Shown in pieces: positions 8,505 to 21,068 of a stretch of DNA of 64,000 nucleotides. A program made the position numbers and the translations under genes. Numbering within the stretch: the stretch's first letter is position 1; each line of letters starts with the position of its first letter. The notes below the pieces were generated by a model. It ran no database searches and was not told where the DNA came from. It saw only the letters and a list, made by a program, of their open reading frames with translations. The stretch comes from Nocardioides thalensis (GTDB lineage: Bacteria > Actinomycetota > Actinomycetes > Propionibacteriales > Nocardioidaceae). The DNA lies in assembly GCF_013410655.1 (NCBI RefSeq), contig NZ_JACCFP010000001.1:2875501-2939500 (forward strand), written 5' to 3'.

Positions 8505-9411
8505 TGGTGGCGTCGTTGCGGGCGTCGTCGCCGTAGCGCCGCGCCGCCGCGGTGTCGGGGGTGACCACGCTGGCGCCGCCGATGTTGGCGAAGCCGCCGT
8601 GGACGACGCAGCTGGTCACCTTGGCCGGGTCGACGTCGGCGATCGCGTGGGCGATCCGGAACAGCTCGGACGGCGCCAGGTCGGTGTGCAGGTTCTCCAT
8701 CACCGACAGCACCCCACGGGCGATGAACCCCTTGTCGTCCTGGTGGTCGCGGATCTTGCGCTGGATCCCGGCGATGATCCGGCTCTGGTTGGCGGACCGG
8801 TCGAAGTCGCCGCCCGGAAGCTCCTTGCGCGCCCGGGCGAACTGGAGTGCCCCCTGCCCGTTGAGGTGGATCTCGCCCGCAGCGAAGCCCTCCGGCCGCA
8901 TGTAGGCGTCGGCGAACGCGCGCGGGTTGTCGACGGTGACGCCGCCGATGTCCTGGATCATGTGCTGGAAGTAGAGGAACCGGGTCACGAACACGTAGTC
9001 CGGCTGGACGCCGACCAGGTTGCCCACCGCCTGGCCGAGCGCATCGGGCCCGCCGTAGTAGAGGGCCGCGTTGATGCGGTCGGACCCGGCGCCCGGGATC
9101 GGGACGTAGGAGTCGCGGGGGATGCCGATGTCGGCGGCAGCGCCGGTCTTGGTGTTGAGGAAGATCATGTGCAGCGCGTCGCCGCGGGTGCGGAGCATGT
9201 CCTCCCCCGGCCGTGCGTCGGAGCCCACGGCGAGGAACGTGATGACGTCCTCGCCGTGCGCGAGGTCGCCGATGTCGACGCCCTCCGCCACCTCGACCTT
9301 CACCAGAGCCGACTCCATCGGGTGGACGCCGCTGTCCGGGACGACCACGAGGGCCACCCCGAGGATCGCGGCCAGTACGGCGCTGCGCAGCGCCCGTCGT
9401 ACGACACTCAC
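8491..9411 (-). CDS. LytR-CpsA-Psr (LCP) family protein
   Basis: Encodes 306 residues. A membrane anchor near residues 7-27 is followed by an extracytoplasmic LCP domain with FLAVGSDARPGED, the Arg/Asp pair in IGIPRDSYVPIPG, and LNGQGALQFARARKE. LCP enzymes transfer undecaprenyl-linked glycopolymers onto peptidoglycan or, in actinobacteria, arabinogalactan-like polymers. The GTG start at 9411 is chosen because it forms a GTGA overlap with the stop of the upstream lipoprotein gene and gives a short n-region (SVVRRALRS) before the anchor. The pair is an operon. Confidence 0.9.
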   Translation of the reverse strand: MSVVRRALRSAVLAAILGVALVVVPDSGVHPMESALVKVEVAEGVDIGDLAHGEDVITFLAVGSDARPGEDMLRTRGDALHMIFLNTKTGAAADIGIPRDSYVPIPGAGSDRINAALYYGGPDALGQAVGNLVGVQPDYVFVTRFLYFQHMIQDIGGVTVDNPRAFADAYMRPEGFAAGEIHLNGQGALQFARARKELPGGDFDRSANQSRIIAGIQRKIRDHQDDKGFIARGVLSVMENLHTDLAPSELFRIAHAIADVDPAKVTSCVVHGGFANIGGASVVTPDTAAARRYGDDARNDATIKSC

Positions 9412-9983
9412 CGCTTCTTCTCCTTCCGCGGCTGCTCGGGACCGGCACTGATCCGGTAGCCGAAGATCCGCCACTCGGCCTTGTCGCGCTCGAGCTGGAC
9501 GGTGCCGCGCACCGCGTACCTCTTGTCGCCGTCTCCGGACTCCAGGACCAGCAGGACCCCCGCGGTCACCCCGACGGCCCGCCTCTTCACCGCGAGCACG
9601 TCGAGCGTGACGCGGCGGCGGGTGGCGACGGCGGTGGCTCCGTCGAGGAGCCGGGCGCCGGTCATCAGGTCGGCGTCGCCGCGGGCGAGCTTCGCCGCCC
9701 CGGGGGTGAACCCCGGGAACGGGTTCTCGCTGTCGGAGAGGTAGGCGGCGTCCCACCAGCGGTCGACCGCCTCGGTCACGCCCTTCACGACACGCTGGCG
9801 CTCCTTCTTGGACAACGCGCCGGTGATCTCGCTCACCTTCGCCTTCGTGTCCACGGTCCGTGCCTCGGCGGGCGCGCCGCTGGGGGTCGGCTCGTCCGGT
9901 TCGTCGCCGGAACACCCCGTGGAAAGGGAGAAAACGAGGAGCAGCCCGAGCAGCAGGATCAGCGAATTCGTACGCGAGCGGAT
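9408..9983 (-). CDS. Putative lipoprotein with a likely ATC start codon
   Basis: No ATG, GTG or TTG is in frame before GTG 9854, which would give a 148-residue protein without a signal. Extending upstream adds 43 residues: a short Arg-rich n-region (RSRTNS), a hydrophobic run (LILLLGLLLVFSL) and a lipobox STGC, an ideal lipoprotein signal. The only well-placed start is ATC at 9983, six bases after GGAGG (minus strand, 9990-9994); an in-frame stop lies further upstream. The 191-residue product would be anchored outside the membrane. The body is soluble and of unknown family. Its stop overlaps the LCP gene (GTGA), suggesting a shared role in cell-wall assembly. Confidence 0.75.
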   Translation of the reverse strand: MRSRTNSLILLLGLLLVFSLSTGCSGDEPDEPTPSGAPAEARTVDTKAKVSEITGALSKKERQRVVKGVTEAVDRWWDAAYLSDSENPFPGFTPGAAKLARGDADLMTGARLLDGATAVATRRRVTLDVLAVKRRAVGVTAGVLLVLESGDGDKRYAVRGTVQLERDKAEWRIFGYRISAGPEQPRKEKKR

Positions 9984-10157
9984 GTCGTTCCTCCGGGTTT
10001 CCGACGAGCGGGTCGACAGGCCTGGACCCCTACCGGCTTACACCCTGCCCCAAAGGGTGGTCCGGACGCGGCATTTGCTTCGCCTTGGGACTAGCCTTGG
10101 TGCGGAGTCTCAGTCAACTCGCGCCCCCATCTCGATCCGGAAGAGGCGAAGCAAGTC

Positions 10158-13931
<3,774 letters not shown>

Positions 13932-13934
13932 TCG

Positions 13935-14111
13935 ATGTACTTCACCGATCGCGGCATCGAGGAGCTCCAGCAGCGCCGGGGTGACGAGGAGGTCACCCTG
14001 GCGTGGCTCGGCGAGCGGCTCCAGGAGTTCGTCGACACCCACCCGGAGTTCGAGGTGGCGGTCGAGCGGTTCGCCACCTGGCTGGCGCGCCTCGACGACC
14101 CCGAGGACTGA
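13935..14111 (+). CDS. DUF6104 family small protein
   Basis: Encodes 58 residues beginning MYFTDRGIEELQQRRG, acidic and probably helical, matching the conserved actinobacterial DUF6104 family as I recall it. It starts 3 bases after the kgd stop, and the association with kgd is also known to me from Streptomyces. The tight spacing suggests co-transcription and perhaps a role linked to 2-oxoglutarate metabolism; the function is unknown. Confidence 0.85.
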   Translation: MYFTDRGIEELQQRRGDEEVTLAWLGERLQEFVDTHPEFEVAVERFATWLARLDDPED

Positions 14112-14252
14112 GGTCCTGGCGCGCTTTCCCACACGGTCGGGCAACCGACGTCGAGGCCAGCGCGTCTACGTCTAGAGTCCACCGCTCGGGGCAGGCTGTC
14201 GTCGGGCGCGACGCACTCACCGCCCACGCCCTCCGTCTCCCGGGAGTCAACG

Positions 14253-15497
14253 ATGTCCCTCCGTCTCCGGCGCCTGGTCGCCACCTCCGCGCTGCTCGCG
14301 ACCGCCGCGGCCCCCATGGCGGTCGCCGCCGGCCCGCAGGCCCTCGCGGAGGGCCCGGGCGACCCGGTCGCGCCGGTGCTCGGCCTCGACGCCCCGAGCC
14401 GGATCGACGGGCAGTACATCGTCGTGCTGCGCGACACGACATCCCGCCGGACCGCCCGCTCCGCCCGCGCCTCGGTCGCGACGCTGGGCGGCAGGGTGCT
14501 GTCGTCGTACGGCGAGGCGCTGACCGGCTTCGCCGCGACGCTGCCCGAGCGTGCCGTGGCTGCCCTCCGGCGCAACCCCGCCGTCGCCTACATCGAGGCC
14601 GACCAGCGGGTGCGTGTCGCCGGCGACCGGTCGCAGGCGCGCTGGGGCCTCGACCGCATCGACCAGCGCCAGCTGCCGCTCGACCGCACCTACCACTACG
14701 AACGCACCGGCGCCGGCGTGACCGCCTACGTCATCGACACCGGCATCCGTGCCGACCACTCGGAGTTCACGGGACGCGTGACCAGCGGCTTCACTTCCGT
14801 CTACGACGGCGAGGGCACCAACGACTGCATGGGGCACGGCAGCCACGTCGCGGGCACCGTCGGCGGGGAGACCTACGGCGTCGCACCGGACGTCCAGCTG
14901 GTCCCCGTGCGCGTGCTCAACTGCGGCGGCTTCGGCAGCTGGAGCAAGATCATCAAGGGCATCGACTGGGTGGCCCGGCACCATGCCGCCCATCCCGGGC
15001 CGGCCGTCGCCAACATGAGCCTGGGCGGGTGGGCGCGGGACACCCGCGCGGTCAACCAGGCCGTCACTGCGGCGATCAACACCGGGGTGACGTTCGTCGT
15101 CGCCGCCGGCAACGCCTACGACGACGCCTGCTCCTACTCCCCGGCCCGGACGCCCCTGGCGATCACGGTCGGTGCGACGAACCGCGAGGACCGCAAGGCC
15201 GACTTCTCCAACTACGGCAGGTGCGTCGACATCTTCGCTCCCGGCGTCGGCGTCGACTCCGTCGACATCCGGTCGCGCTGGGCGCACGCCAAGCACAGCG
15301 GGACGTCGATGGCCTCCCCGCACGTCGCCGGGGTCGCGGCCCTCTACCTCGAGGCCTATCCGAGCGCCACGCCCGTCGACGTCACCCGCGCGATCCATGA
15401 CAACTCGACCTGGGGCGTCGTCGGCGACCGTGGCAAGGCGTCCCCCAACCGGCTGCTGTACGCCAACTTCCTGACGCCCCCGCCGCCGGTCGACTGA
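14253..15497 (+). CDS. Secreted subtilisin-like serine protease (S8)
   Basis: Encodes 414 residues. The signal peptide is about 1-32, followed by an I9 inhibitor prodomain (QYIVVLRD to VAYIEADQ, about 53-115) and then a peptidase S8 domain. The catalytic triad is visible: Asp in YVIDTGIR, His in GHGSHVAGT and Ser in SGTSMASPHVAG. The oxyanion Asn is in VVAAGNAYDD. It resembles thermitase/aqualysin-type extracellular proteases. Six cysteines may form disulfides. No additional C-terminal domain is present. GGGAG lies 7 bases before the ATG. It stands alone. Confidence 0.95.
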   Translation: MSLRLRRLVATSALLATAAAPMAVAAGPQALAEGPGDPVAPVLGLDAPSRIDGQYIVVLRDTTSRRTARSARASVATLGGRVLSSYGEALTGFAATLPERAVAALRRNPAVAYIEADQRVRVAGDRSQARWGLDRIDQRQLPLDRTYHYERTGAGVTAYVIDTGIRADHSEFTGRVTSGFTSVYDGEGTNDCMGHGSHVAGTVGGETYGVAPDVQLVPVRVLNCGGFGSWSKIIKGIDWVARHHAAHPGPAVANMSLGGWARDTRAVNQAVTAAINTGVTFVVAAGNAYDDACSYSPARTPLAITVGATNREDRKADFSNYGRCVDIFAPGVGVDSVDIRSRWAHAKHSGTSMASPHVAGVAALYLEAYPSATPVDVTRAIHDNSTWGVVGDRGKASPNRLLYANFLTPPPPVD

Positions 15498-15515
15498 ACG
15501 CAGTAGCCTCCGGGC

Positions 15516-16109
15516 ATGGACGCTGACGACGGCGTCGGCCCGGAGGCTCCGCGGGTCGACTACGCCGGGTGGGGCGAGCGGTTCTTCGAGCAGGCCGTCA
15601 CGCTGGAGCGCGTGCTGGCCGGGGTCAACGTCCTCGGCGGCCGCCCCATCGAGCTGGGCCCGCTCGGCGTCGGCCCCGGGCGCCTCGCGAAGGTGCACGC
15701 CACCGGCACGATCGGGGAGGCGACCGGGCATCGGGTCGGCGTCTCGCCGATGACGTTCGACGTGACGCTGCCCGCCTCGCTGTCGTTCGTGCTCGACCTG
15801 ACCATGGACAAGCAGCGGTTCGACGCCGAGGTCGAGGTGCCCCTGCGGCTGACCGCCCACGCACACGCGGACCTGTCGATCTTCGTCGACGTCACGCCCC
15901 CGCGCGCCGACGCGGTCGTCGTACGGCTGAAGGCGCAGGGGCTGCGGGCCTCGCTGACCCAGGCGGCCGCGGGGGTCGACGGCGAGCTGCGCCGCTTCAT
16001 CGCGAAGTACGTCGCCCGCGAGGTCGACAAGCCGCACATCGCCGCCGCCCGCGTCATCGACGTGGCGGCGGCGATCGAGCGGTCAGCGGACCACGTCGTG
16101 CCGCGCTGA
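15516..16109 (+). CDS. Conserved actinobacterial protein, function unknown
   Basis: Encodes 197 residues, no signal peptide or clear membrane helix. The N-terminus is acidic, followed by a beta-rich central part (DVTLPASLSFVLDLTMDK, VEVPLRLTAHAHADLSIFVDV) and a helical C-terminus (FIAKYVAREVDKPHIAAA). It recalls lipid-binding or polyketide-cyclase-independent beta-barrel proteins, but I cannot assign a family. It starts 18 bases after the protease stop and converges tail-to-tail with the MMPL gene. Confidence 0.75.
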   Translation: MDADDGVGPEAPRVDYAGWGERFFEQAVTLERVLAGVNVLGGRPIELGPLGVGPGRLAKVHATGTIGEATGHRVGVSPMTFDVTLPASLSFVLDLTMDKQRFDAEVEVPLRLTAHAHADLSIFVDVTPPRADAVVVRLKAQGLRASLTQAAAGVDGELRRFIAKYVAREVDKPHIAAARVIDVAAAIERSADHVVPR

Positions 16110-16110
16110 C

Positions 16111-18303
16111 TCAGGCGGGGGCCTCCACGGGCACCGGCTCCCGGGCCGGCTCGGGCACGGTCTCGCTCAGACCGAACCGGCGATGCAGCGCGGCCAGCGG
16201 CCGCGGTGCCCACCAGGCGGCGTCGCCGAGGAGCCGGATGCCCGCCGGCAGCAGGATCCCGCGCACGATGGTCGCGTCGATGAGGATCGCGAGCCCGGTG
16301 CCCAGCCCGAAGAACTGGATGAAGCTGACGTCGCTCACGACGAACGCGAAGAAGCTGATCGCGATCAGAGCGGCCGCCGTGCTGACGATCCGCCCGGTGT
16401 GCGCGAGGCCGTGGACGACGGCCTCCTCGTTGCCGAGGCCCGCGTCGCGCATCTCCTTGATCCGGCCCATCACGAAGACCTCGTAGTCCATCGAGAGGCC
16501 GAACGCGACGCAGAAGAGCAGCACCATCATGCTGGTGTCCATCGGCAGCGGGGTGAAGCCCAGCACCTCGCTGAGGTGGCCCTCCTGGAACACCCACACC
16601 ATCGCGCCCAGCGTTGCCGACAGCCCGAGCGCGTTGAGCACCAGCGCGCGGATCGGCTGCACCACGCTCCCGGTGAAGAGGAACAGGATCACCAGCGTGG
16701 TCACTACCATCCAGGCGACCGCGACCGGCAGCCGCGACCCGATCGAGGCGAGGTTGTCATGCAGCTCGGCGGTGCCGCCGCCGACGAGCGTCTCGGCTCC
16801 TGCGGGGCCCGGCAGGTCGCGCACCGCGTCGACCAGGTCGCGCGCGCCGTCGGAGCGGGTGTCGAGGTCGGTCACGACCGAGATGCGCTCCGCCGTCACC
16901 TCCGGCGCCTGGGGGGCGGGCACCGGGCCCTGGTCGCTCGTGGTGCCGCCGGCGAAGCTGCCGAGCCGGGTGTCGACCCGGACCACGTCCGGCAGCTCGG
17001 AGGCAGCGGCGGCGTACGCCGCGAGGTCGTCGTCGGCCACGGTCCGGGTGGTGACGACCTCGATCGGGTTGCTGCCGTCGCCGGAGAAGTCGTCGCGGAG
17101 GACGTCGCCCGCCTGCCGGCTCTCGGCGCTCGTGGGCAGCACCCGGTCGTCGGGCGTGCCGAACGAGATGCCCAGCAGCGGCGCGGCCATCAGCAGCAGG
17201 CCGGCGACGACCGGGATCGCGGTGACGAGGGGCCGGCGGATCACGAACCGCGCGAGGCGCGCCCAGGTCGGGGCCTCCTCGCCGCGGATGCCGCGGACAC
17301 CGGGCACCCGCCACCGGTCGATGCGGTCGCCCAGCAGGGCGAGCCCCGCGGGGAGGAGGACGACCGCACCGAACGCGGTGATGAGCATGACCCCGATGCC
17401 GGCGTACGCGAACGAGCGCAGGAAGTACTGCGGGAAGACCAGGAGCGAGCCGAGCGCGACCGCGACCGTGGTCGCGCTGAACACGATCGTGCGTCCGGCG
17501 GTCTCGACGGCGCGGACGACCGCGTCCCGGTGGTCGCGCCGCGCCCGCTCCTCCCGGACCCGGGCGACCATCAGCAGCCCGTAGTCGACGGCGAGACCGA
17601 GCCCGAGGCCGGTGGTCAGGTTGATGGCGTAGATGGACACGTCGGTGAGCGAGCCGAGGATCGACAGCTCGGCGAACGTGCCGAGGATCGCGGCGATGCC
17701 GACCGCCTGGGTGACCAGGGCGCCGACGAGGTTGCCGAACGCGAGCACGAGCAGGGAGAGGATGAGCGGGATCGCGATGCTCTCCGCGAGCGCGAGGTCG
17801 CCCCCGATCGTGGCGCCGATCTCCTCCCCCGTCGCCTCGGGGCCACCGATCCGGACGGTGACGCCGTCGCGGTCGCCCGAGTAGTCGTCGAGGACCTCGG
17901 CCGTGTCGGCGTCGTCGGCCGCGTCGGCGGTGATCAGCGCGTGCGCCCCGTCGGTCGAGCGCATCGACGGCACCCCGGCCTGGAAGTACGACGTGACGTC
18001 GGCGAGCCTGTCGTCGGCGAGCATCTCGTCCGTCAGCGCCCGACCCGCGCGCGCGGCGTCGCGGTCGTCGACGGTCCCCCCGTCGGCGGAGACGACGAAG
18101 ATGTAGTCGGCCGACCCCCCGAACTGGTCGGAGAGCACCGCCGCGGCGCGGCTCGCCTCCGACTCGGGGTCGTCGAAGCCCTCCGTCTGGAGCTTGCTGA
18201 AGGCGCCGACGCCGAGCACGCCCGCGGCGACGACGGCGACGAGCCCGACCGCGAGGACCAGCCGGGCGCGGGTGGTGACGAGGATGCCGATCCGGTGGAA
18301 CAT
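16111..18303 (-). CDS. MMPL/RND-type membrane transporter
   Basis: Encodes 730 residues with two copies of a six-helix RND module, each preceded by a periplasmic loop. The first module has GLGLGLAVDYGLLMVARVREE and the second AFGLSMDYEVFVMGRIKEMR, both with the Asp-Tyr pair in helix 4 typical of MmpL/HpnN proton coupling. Likely exports lipids or toxic compounds. The ATG at 18303 follows GGGAG and gives a normal start; longer in-frame readings up to 18393 run into the divergent promoter and are rejected. It faces a TetR gene across 79 bases with an inverted repeat, so is probably repressed by it. Confidence 0.93.
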   Translation of the reverse strand: MFHRIGILVTTRARLVLAVGLVAVVAAGVLGVGAFSKLQTEGFDDPESEASRAAAVLSDQFGGSADYIFVVSADGGTVDDRDAARAGRALTDEMLADDRLADVTSYFQAGVPSMRSTDGAHALITADAADDADTAEVLDDYSGDRDGVTVRIGGPEATGEEIGATIGGDLALAESIAIPLILSLLVLAFGNLVGALVTQAVGIAAILGTFAELSILGSLTDVSIYAINLTTGLGLGLAVDYGLLMVARVREERARRDHRDAVVRAVETAGRTIVFSATTVAVALGSLLVFPQYFLRSFAYAGIGVMLITAFGAVVLLPAGLALLGDRIDRWRVPGVRGIRGEEAPTWARLARFVIRRPLVTAIPVVAGLLLMAAPLLGISFGTPDDRVLPTSAESRQAGDVLRDDFSGDGSNPIEVVTTRTVADDDLAAYAAAASELPDVVRVDTRLGSFAGGTTSDQGPVPAPQAPEVTAERISVVTDLDTRSDGARDLVDAVRDLPGPAGAETLVGGGTAELHDNLASIGSRLPVAVAWMVVTTLVILFLFTGSVVQPIRALVLNALGLSATLGAMVWVFQEGHLSEVLGFTPLPMDTSMMVLLFCVAFGLSMDYEVFVMGRIKEMRDAGLGNEEAVVHGLAHTGRIVSTAAALIAISFFAFVVSDVSFIQFFGLGTGLAILIDATIVRGILLPAGIRLLGDAAWWAPRPLAALHRRFGLSETVPEPAREPVPVEAPA

Positions 18304-18319
18304 TCCGACTCCCGATGTG

Positions 18320-18343
18320 AACGTCGTAAACTTTACGGACGTT
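18320..18343. promoter_or_regulatory. Inverted repeat, probable TetR operator
   Basis: AACGTCGTAAA and TTTACGGACGTT flank a central C at 18331; the arms are complementary apart from one extra G. The core GTAAA-C-TTTAC is perfect. It lies 17 bases from the MMPL start and 40 from the TetR start, where a repressor could block both promoters. Confidence 0.55.
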
Positions 18344-18382
18344 AACTTGGCATAGATGTGCACGGGTGTCAACATATTCTCC

Positions 18383-19048
18383 ATGACGAGCACGGCGCGC
18401 GACCGCCCCTATCACCACGGCGACCTCCGCAACGCCCTCGTGCGCGCCGCCGCGGCGCTGGCCGAGAAGGGCGGGCCCGAGGCGGTGACGATCCGCGCCG
18501 CGGCGCGCGAGGCCGGCGTCACGCCCACGGCGACCTACCGGCACTTCGACAACCAGCTCGACCTGCTCCATGCCGCCAAGGTCGAGGCCAACGACCGGAT
18601 GGCCGCCGTGATCCTCGACCTGCTCGAGGAGCCGCCCGCCGATGCCGACCCGGCGGAGGTCGCGATCGCGCGGCTGCGCGCGGCCGGGCGGGGCTACGTG
18701 CAGTTCGCGGTCGGGCAGCCGGGCCTGTTCAAGACCGCCTTCTGCCGTGCGTCGGCGGACGACGAGGACCTGCCGCCGCTCGAGGAGCGGCTGGCGGGCT
18801 CGGCGCCGTACGCCTTCCTGTCCTCGGTCCTCGACGACATGGTGGCCGCCGGGCGGCTGGATCCCGCCTACCGCCCGGGCGCGGAGACCGGCCCGTGGGC
18901 GGCGGTCCACGGGCTCAGCATGCTCCTGATCGACGGGCCCTACCGCACCCTCCCGGCGCCGCAGCGCGAGGAGCTGATCGACAAGACGCTCGACCTGGTG
19001 CTGCACGGGCTGCTGGCGGCCTCGGACGCCGTACGCTCGCCGTCGTGA
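18383..19048 (+). CDS. TetR-family regulator with WHG-type C-terminal domain
   Basis: Encodes 221 residues. The TetR helix-turn-helix lies in TIRAAAREAGVTPTATYRHF, preceded by PYHHGDLRNALVRAA, typical of the subgroup with a TetR_C WHG domain. ATG 18383 is preferred over the reading from 18356. Divergent from the MMPL transporter with an inverted repeat between, so probably its repressor. The last codons overlap the next gene (GTGA), an acetoacetate-decarboxylase-like protein, which would be co-expressed. Confidence 0.92.
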   Translation: MTSTARDRPYHHGDLRNALVRAAAALAEKGGPEAVTIRAAAREAGVTPTATYRHFDNQLDLLHAAKVEANDRMAAVILDLLEEPPADADPAEVAIARLRAAGRGYVQFAVGQPGLFKTAFCRASADDEDLPPLEERLAGSAPYAFLSSVLDDMVAAGRLDPAYRPGAETGPWAAVHGLSMLLIDGPYRTLPAPQREELIDKTLDLVLHGLLAASDAVRSPS

Positions 19049-19668
19049 CCGGACACGCCTATCCCCCCGCTCCCTGGCAGATGCACGGCTCGATGTGGAT
19101 GTCCGTGTTCAAGCTGCGCGAGGACGCGCGGACGGCGACGGGCGAGCCGCGGCCGGCCGGCACGTACGCCGTCGGGTTCGTGTCGTACGTCGAGCCGAGC
19201 CCGCTCACGTACTCCGAGCTGCTGGCCGCCCGCTACCTGGGTGACGGACCGCGCAAGGGTTTCGTGAGCATCACCGACATCTGGGTCGACTCCCCGGCGT
19301 CGGTGGCCGGGGGCCGCGAGCTGTGGGCGATCCCCAAGCACCTGTGCGACTTCGACCTCGAGTCGTCGTTCCGCGGACCGCTCACCTCGACCTCGTGGCA
19401 GGCGTCGGTCGAGCGGACGCCGATCGTCGAGGCGAGCTTCACCGACGTGTCCCGGGTCGCCCCGCGGGTGCCGATGAAGGGCAAGGTCTGGCAGCCCGGC
19501 ATCGACGACCACCCCGACGACGCCGACATCGTGATGGCCGGCACGGCCCGGGCGCTCCCCTGCCGCGCGCGGTGGCACTTCGCCAGCGGCGGCCCGCTGG
19601 GGTTCCTCAGCGGCGCGCGCAGGGTCGGCTCGTTCCGCACGAAGGACTTCCGCCTCGCGTTCGACTGA
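19045..19668 (+). CDS. Acetoacetate decarboxylase family protein
   Basis: Encodes 207 residues. The beginning PPAPWQMHGSMWMSVF, the central GGRELWAIPKHLCDF and the C-terminal part match the acetoacetate decarboxylase-like (ADC) fold. The conserved Lys of IPKHL could be the Schiff-base residue, but I cannot confirm the reaction. Family members in actinobacteria occur in pigment, polyketide and lipid pathways. GTG 19045 overlaps the TetR stop by 4 bases, so it belongs to that operon. Confidence 0.85.
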   Translation: MTGHAYPPAPWQMHGSMWMSVFKLREDARTATGEPRPAGTYAVGFVSYVEPSPLTYSELLAARYLGDGPRKGFVSITDIWVDSPASVAGGRELWAIPKHLCDFDLESSFRGPLTSTSWQASVERTPIVEASFTDVSRVAPRVPMKGKVWQPGIDDHPDDADIVMAGTARALPCRARWHFASGGPLGFLSGARRVGSFRTKDFRLAFD

Positions 19669-19682
19669 GGCCGATCCCGGAC

Positions 19683-19901
19683 CTACTCCACCGGGTCGTG
19701 CCGCTCCGCGGCACGCCGCGACGCGTCCCGGATCTCGAACACCTCGGTGGCGAAGCCGCCGACCGCTCCGGCCACGTCGCCGACGGCCCGGGTGATGATC
19801 GTGGCGACCTCGCCCACCGTGCTCGCGGCCGCCTGGGCGGTCGCCTGGAACGCGTCCTTGGTGATCTCGCCCTTCGTCAGGCGGTCGGGTCCGTCGGTCA
19901 T
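19683..19901 (-). CDS. Small helical protein, function unknown
   Basis: Encodes 72 residues: a charged N-terminus (MTDGPDRLTKGEITKD), a long Ala/Val-rich amphipathic helix with small residues (TIITRAVGDVAGAVGG) and a charged tail. No signal peptide. I do not recognise a family; the pattern resembles small phasin-like or stress-associated helical proteins. It lies 23 bases downstream of the desaturase gene on the same strand and may be the last gene of that operon. Confidence 0.6.
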   Translation of the reverse strand: MTDGPDRLTKGEITKDAFQATAQAAASTVGEVATIITRAVGDVAGAVGGFATEVFEIRDASRRAAERHDPVE

Positions 19902-19924
19902 GCGCCCAGTGTCCCCTCTCCGGA

Positions 19925-21058
19925 TCAGGCCGCCAAGGGGTGGGCGGGCGCGACCCCGGTCACATCGGCCTCCTTCGGCTGGCCGCCGGGCAGGGCGAGG
20001 CGGCAGATCTTCTTCGCGACGCTGAACAGCTGCTTGTGCAGCGGGCCGGTGTTGTAGGGCAGCCCGTAGCGCTCGCAGATCTCCCGCACCTCCTCGGCGA
20101 TCTCGGGGTAGCGGCGCGCCGGGATGTCGGGGAACAGGTGGTGCTCGATCTGGTGCGACAGGTTGCCGCTCATCACGTGGAAGAGCTTGCCGCCGGCGAT
20201 GTTGGCCGAGCCGAGCAGCTGCCGGAGGTACCACATGCCCTGGGTCTCGGTGCCCTCGTTGATGCCGGTCTCCTCCTCGGAGAAGCTCGCGACGCCGGCC
20301 GGGAAGTGGCCGCAGAAGATGATGTTGAACGCCCAGATGTTCCGGACCAGGTTGGCCGTCGCGTTGCCGAGGAACGTCAGCGGGAACAGCGGGCCGGTGA
20401 GCGCCGGGAACAGCAGGTAGTCCTTGAGAACCTGGCCGCGGATCTTGCGGATCAGGCCGCGGTGGAGGTGCTTGGTGTCCTTCCAGGTTCGGCGGCCGGC
20501 GACGATCTCCTCGACCTCGAGGTCGTGGAGGGCGACACCCCACTCGAAGAACACCATCAGCAGGAACGCGTAGACCGGGTTGCCCAGGTAGTAGGGGTTC
20601 CACTTCTGGTCGGGGTCCATGCGGAGGATCCCGTAGCCGATGTCGCGGTCCTTGCCGAGGATGTTGGTGTAGGTGTGGTGGATGTAGTTGTGCGAGTACT
20701 TCCACTGCTCACCGGGGCAGACGGTGTCCCAGTCGAACATCCGCGAGTTGAGGTCGGGGTCGCCCATCCAGTCGTACTGGCCGTGCATGACGTTGTGGCC
20801 GATCTCCATGTTGTCGAGGATCTTCGACACGCTGAGCGCGCCCACGGCGATCGGCCAGGCGGGCGGCAGGTAGAACAGCGCCCGGCCGGTGATCTCGAGG
20901 CCGCGCTGCCACTTGAGGATGTTCAGCAGGTAGTCGCGGTCCGCCTGGCCCAGGTCGGCGATCACCCGCTGGCGGATGGCGTCGAGCTCCGCGCCGAAGC
21001 TCTCGATCTGGTCGTGGGTGAGTCCGTGGTAGGTCTTCTCGTCGGTCGTGGTGCTCAT
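19925..21058 (-). CDS. desA3: Membrane acyl-CoA desaturase (DesA3-like)
   Basis: Encodes 377 residues. It introduces a cis double bond into long-chain acyl-CoA at the membrane with a di-iron centre. The three histidine boxes are all present: HNVMHG, HNYIHHTY and HQIEHH, placed between hydrophobic segments as in the fatty acid desaturase superfamily. The electron donor is encoded 10 bases upstream on the same strand by a ferredoxin-reductase fusion, the same pairing as Rv3229c-Rv3230c in M. tuberculosis. Transcription is probably controlled by the divergent TetR protein through the dyads at 22223-22238 and 22290-22307. Confidence 0.95.
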   Translation of the reverse strand: MSTTTDEKTYHGLTHDQIESFGAELDAIRQRVIADLGQADRDYLLNILKWQRGLEITGRALFYLPPAWPIAVGALSVSKILDNMEIGHNVMHGQYDWMGDPDLNSRMFDWDTVCPGEQWKYSHNYIHHTYTNILGKDRDIGYGILRMDPDQKWNPYYLGNPVYAFLLMVFFEWGVALHDLEVEEIVAGRRTWKDTKHLHRGLIRKIRGQVLKDYLLFPALTGPLFPLTFLGNATANLVRNIWAFNIIFCGHFPAGVASFSEEETGINEGTETQGMWYLRQLLGSANIAGGKLFHVMSGNLSHQIEHHLFPDIPARRYPEIAEEVREICERYGLPYNTGPLHKQLFSVAKKICRLALPGGQPKEADVTGVAPAHPLAA

Positions 21059-21068
21059 GAGTCTCTCC

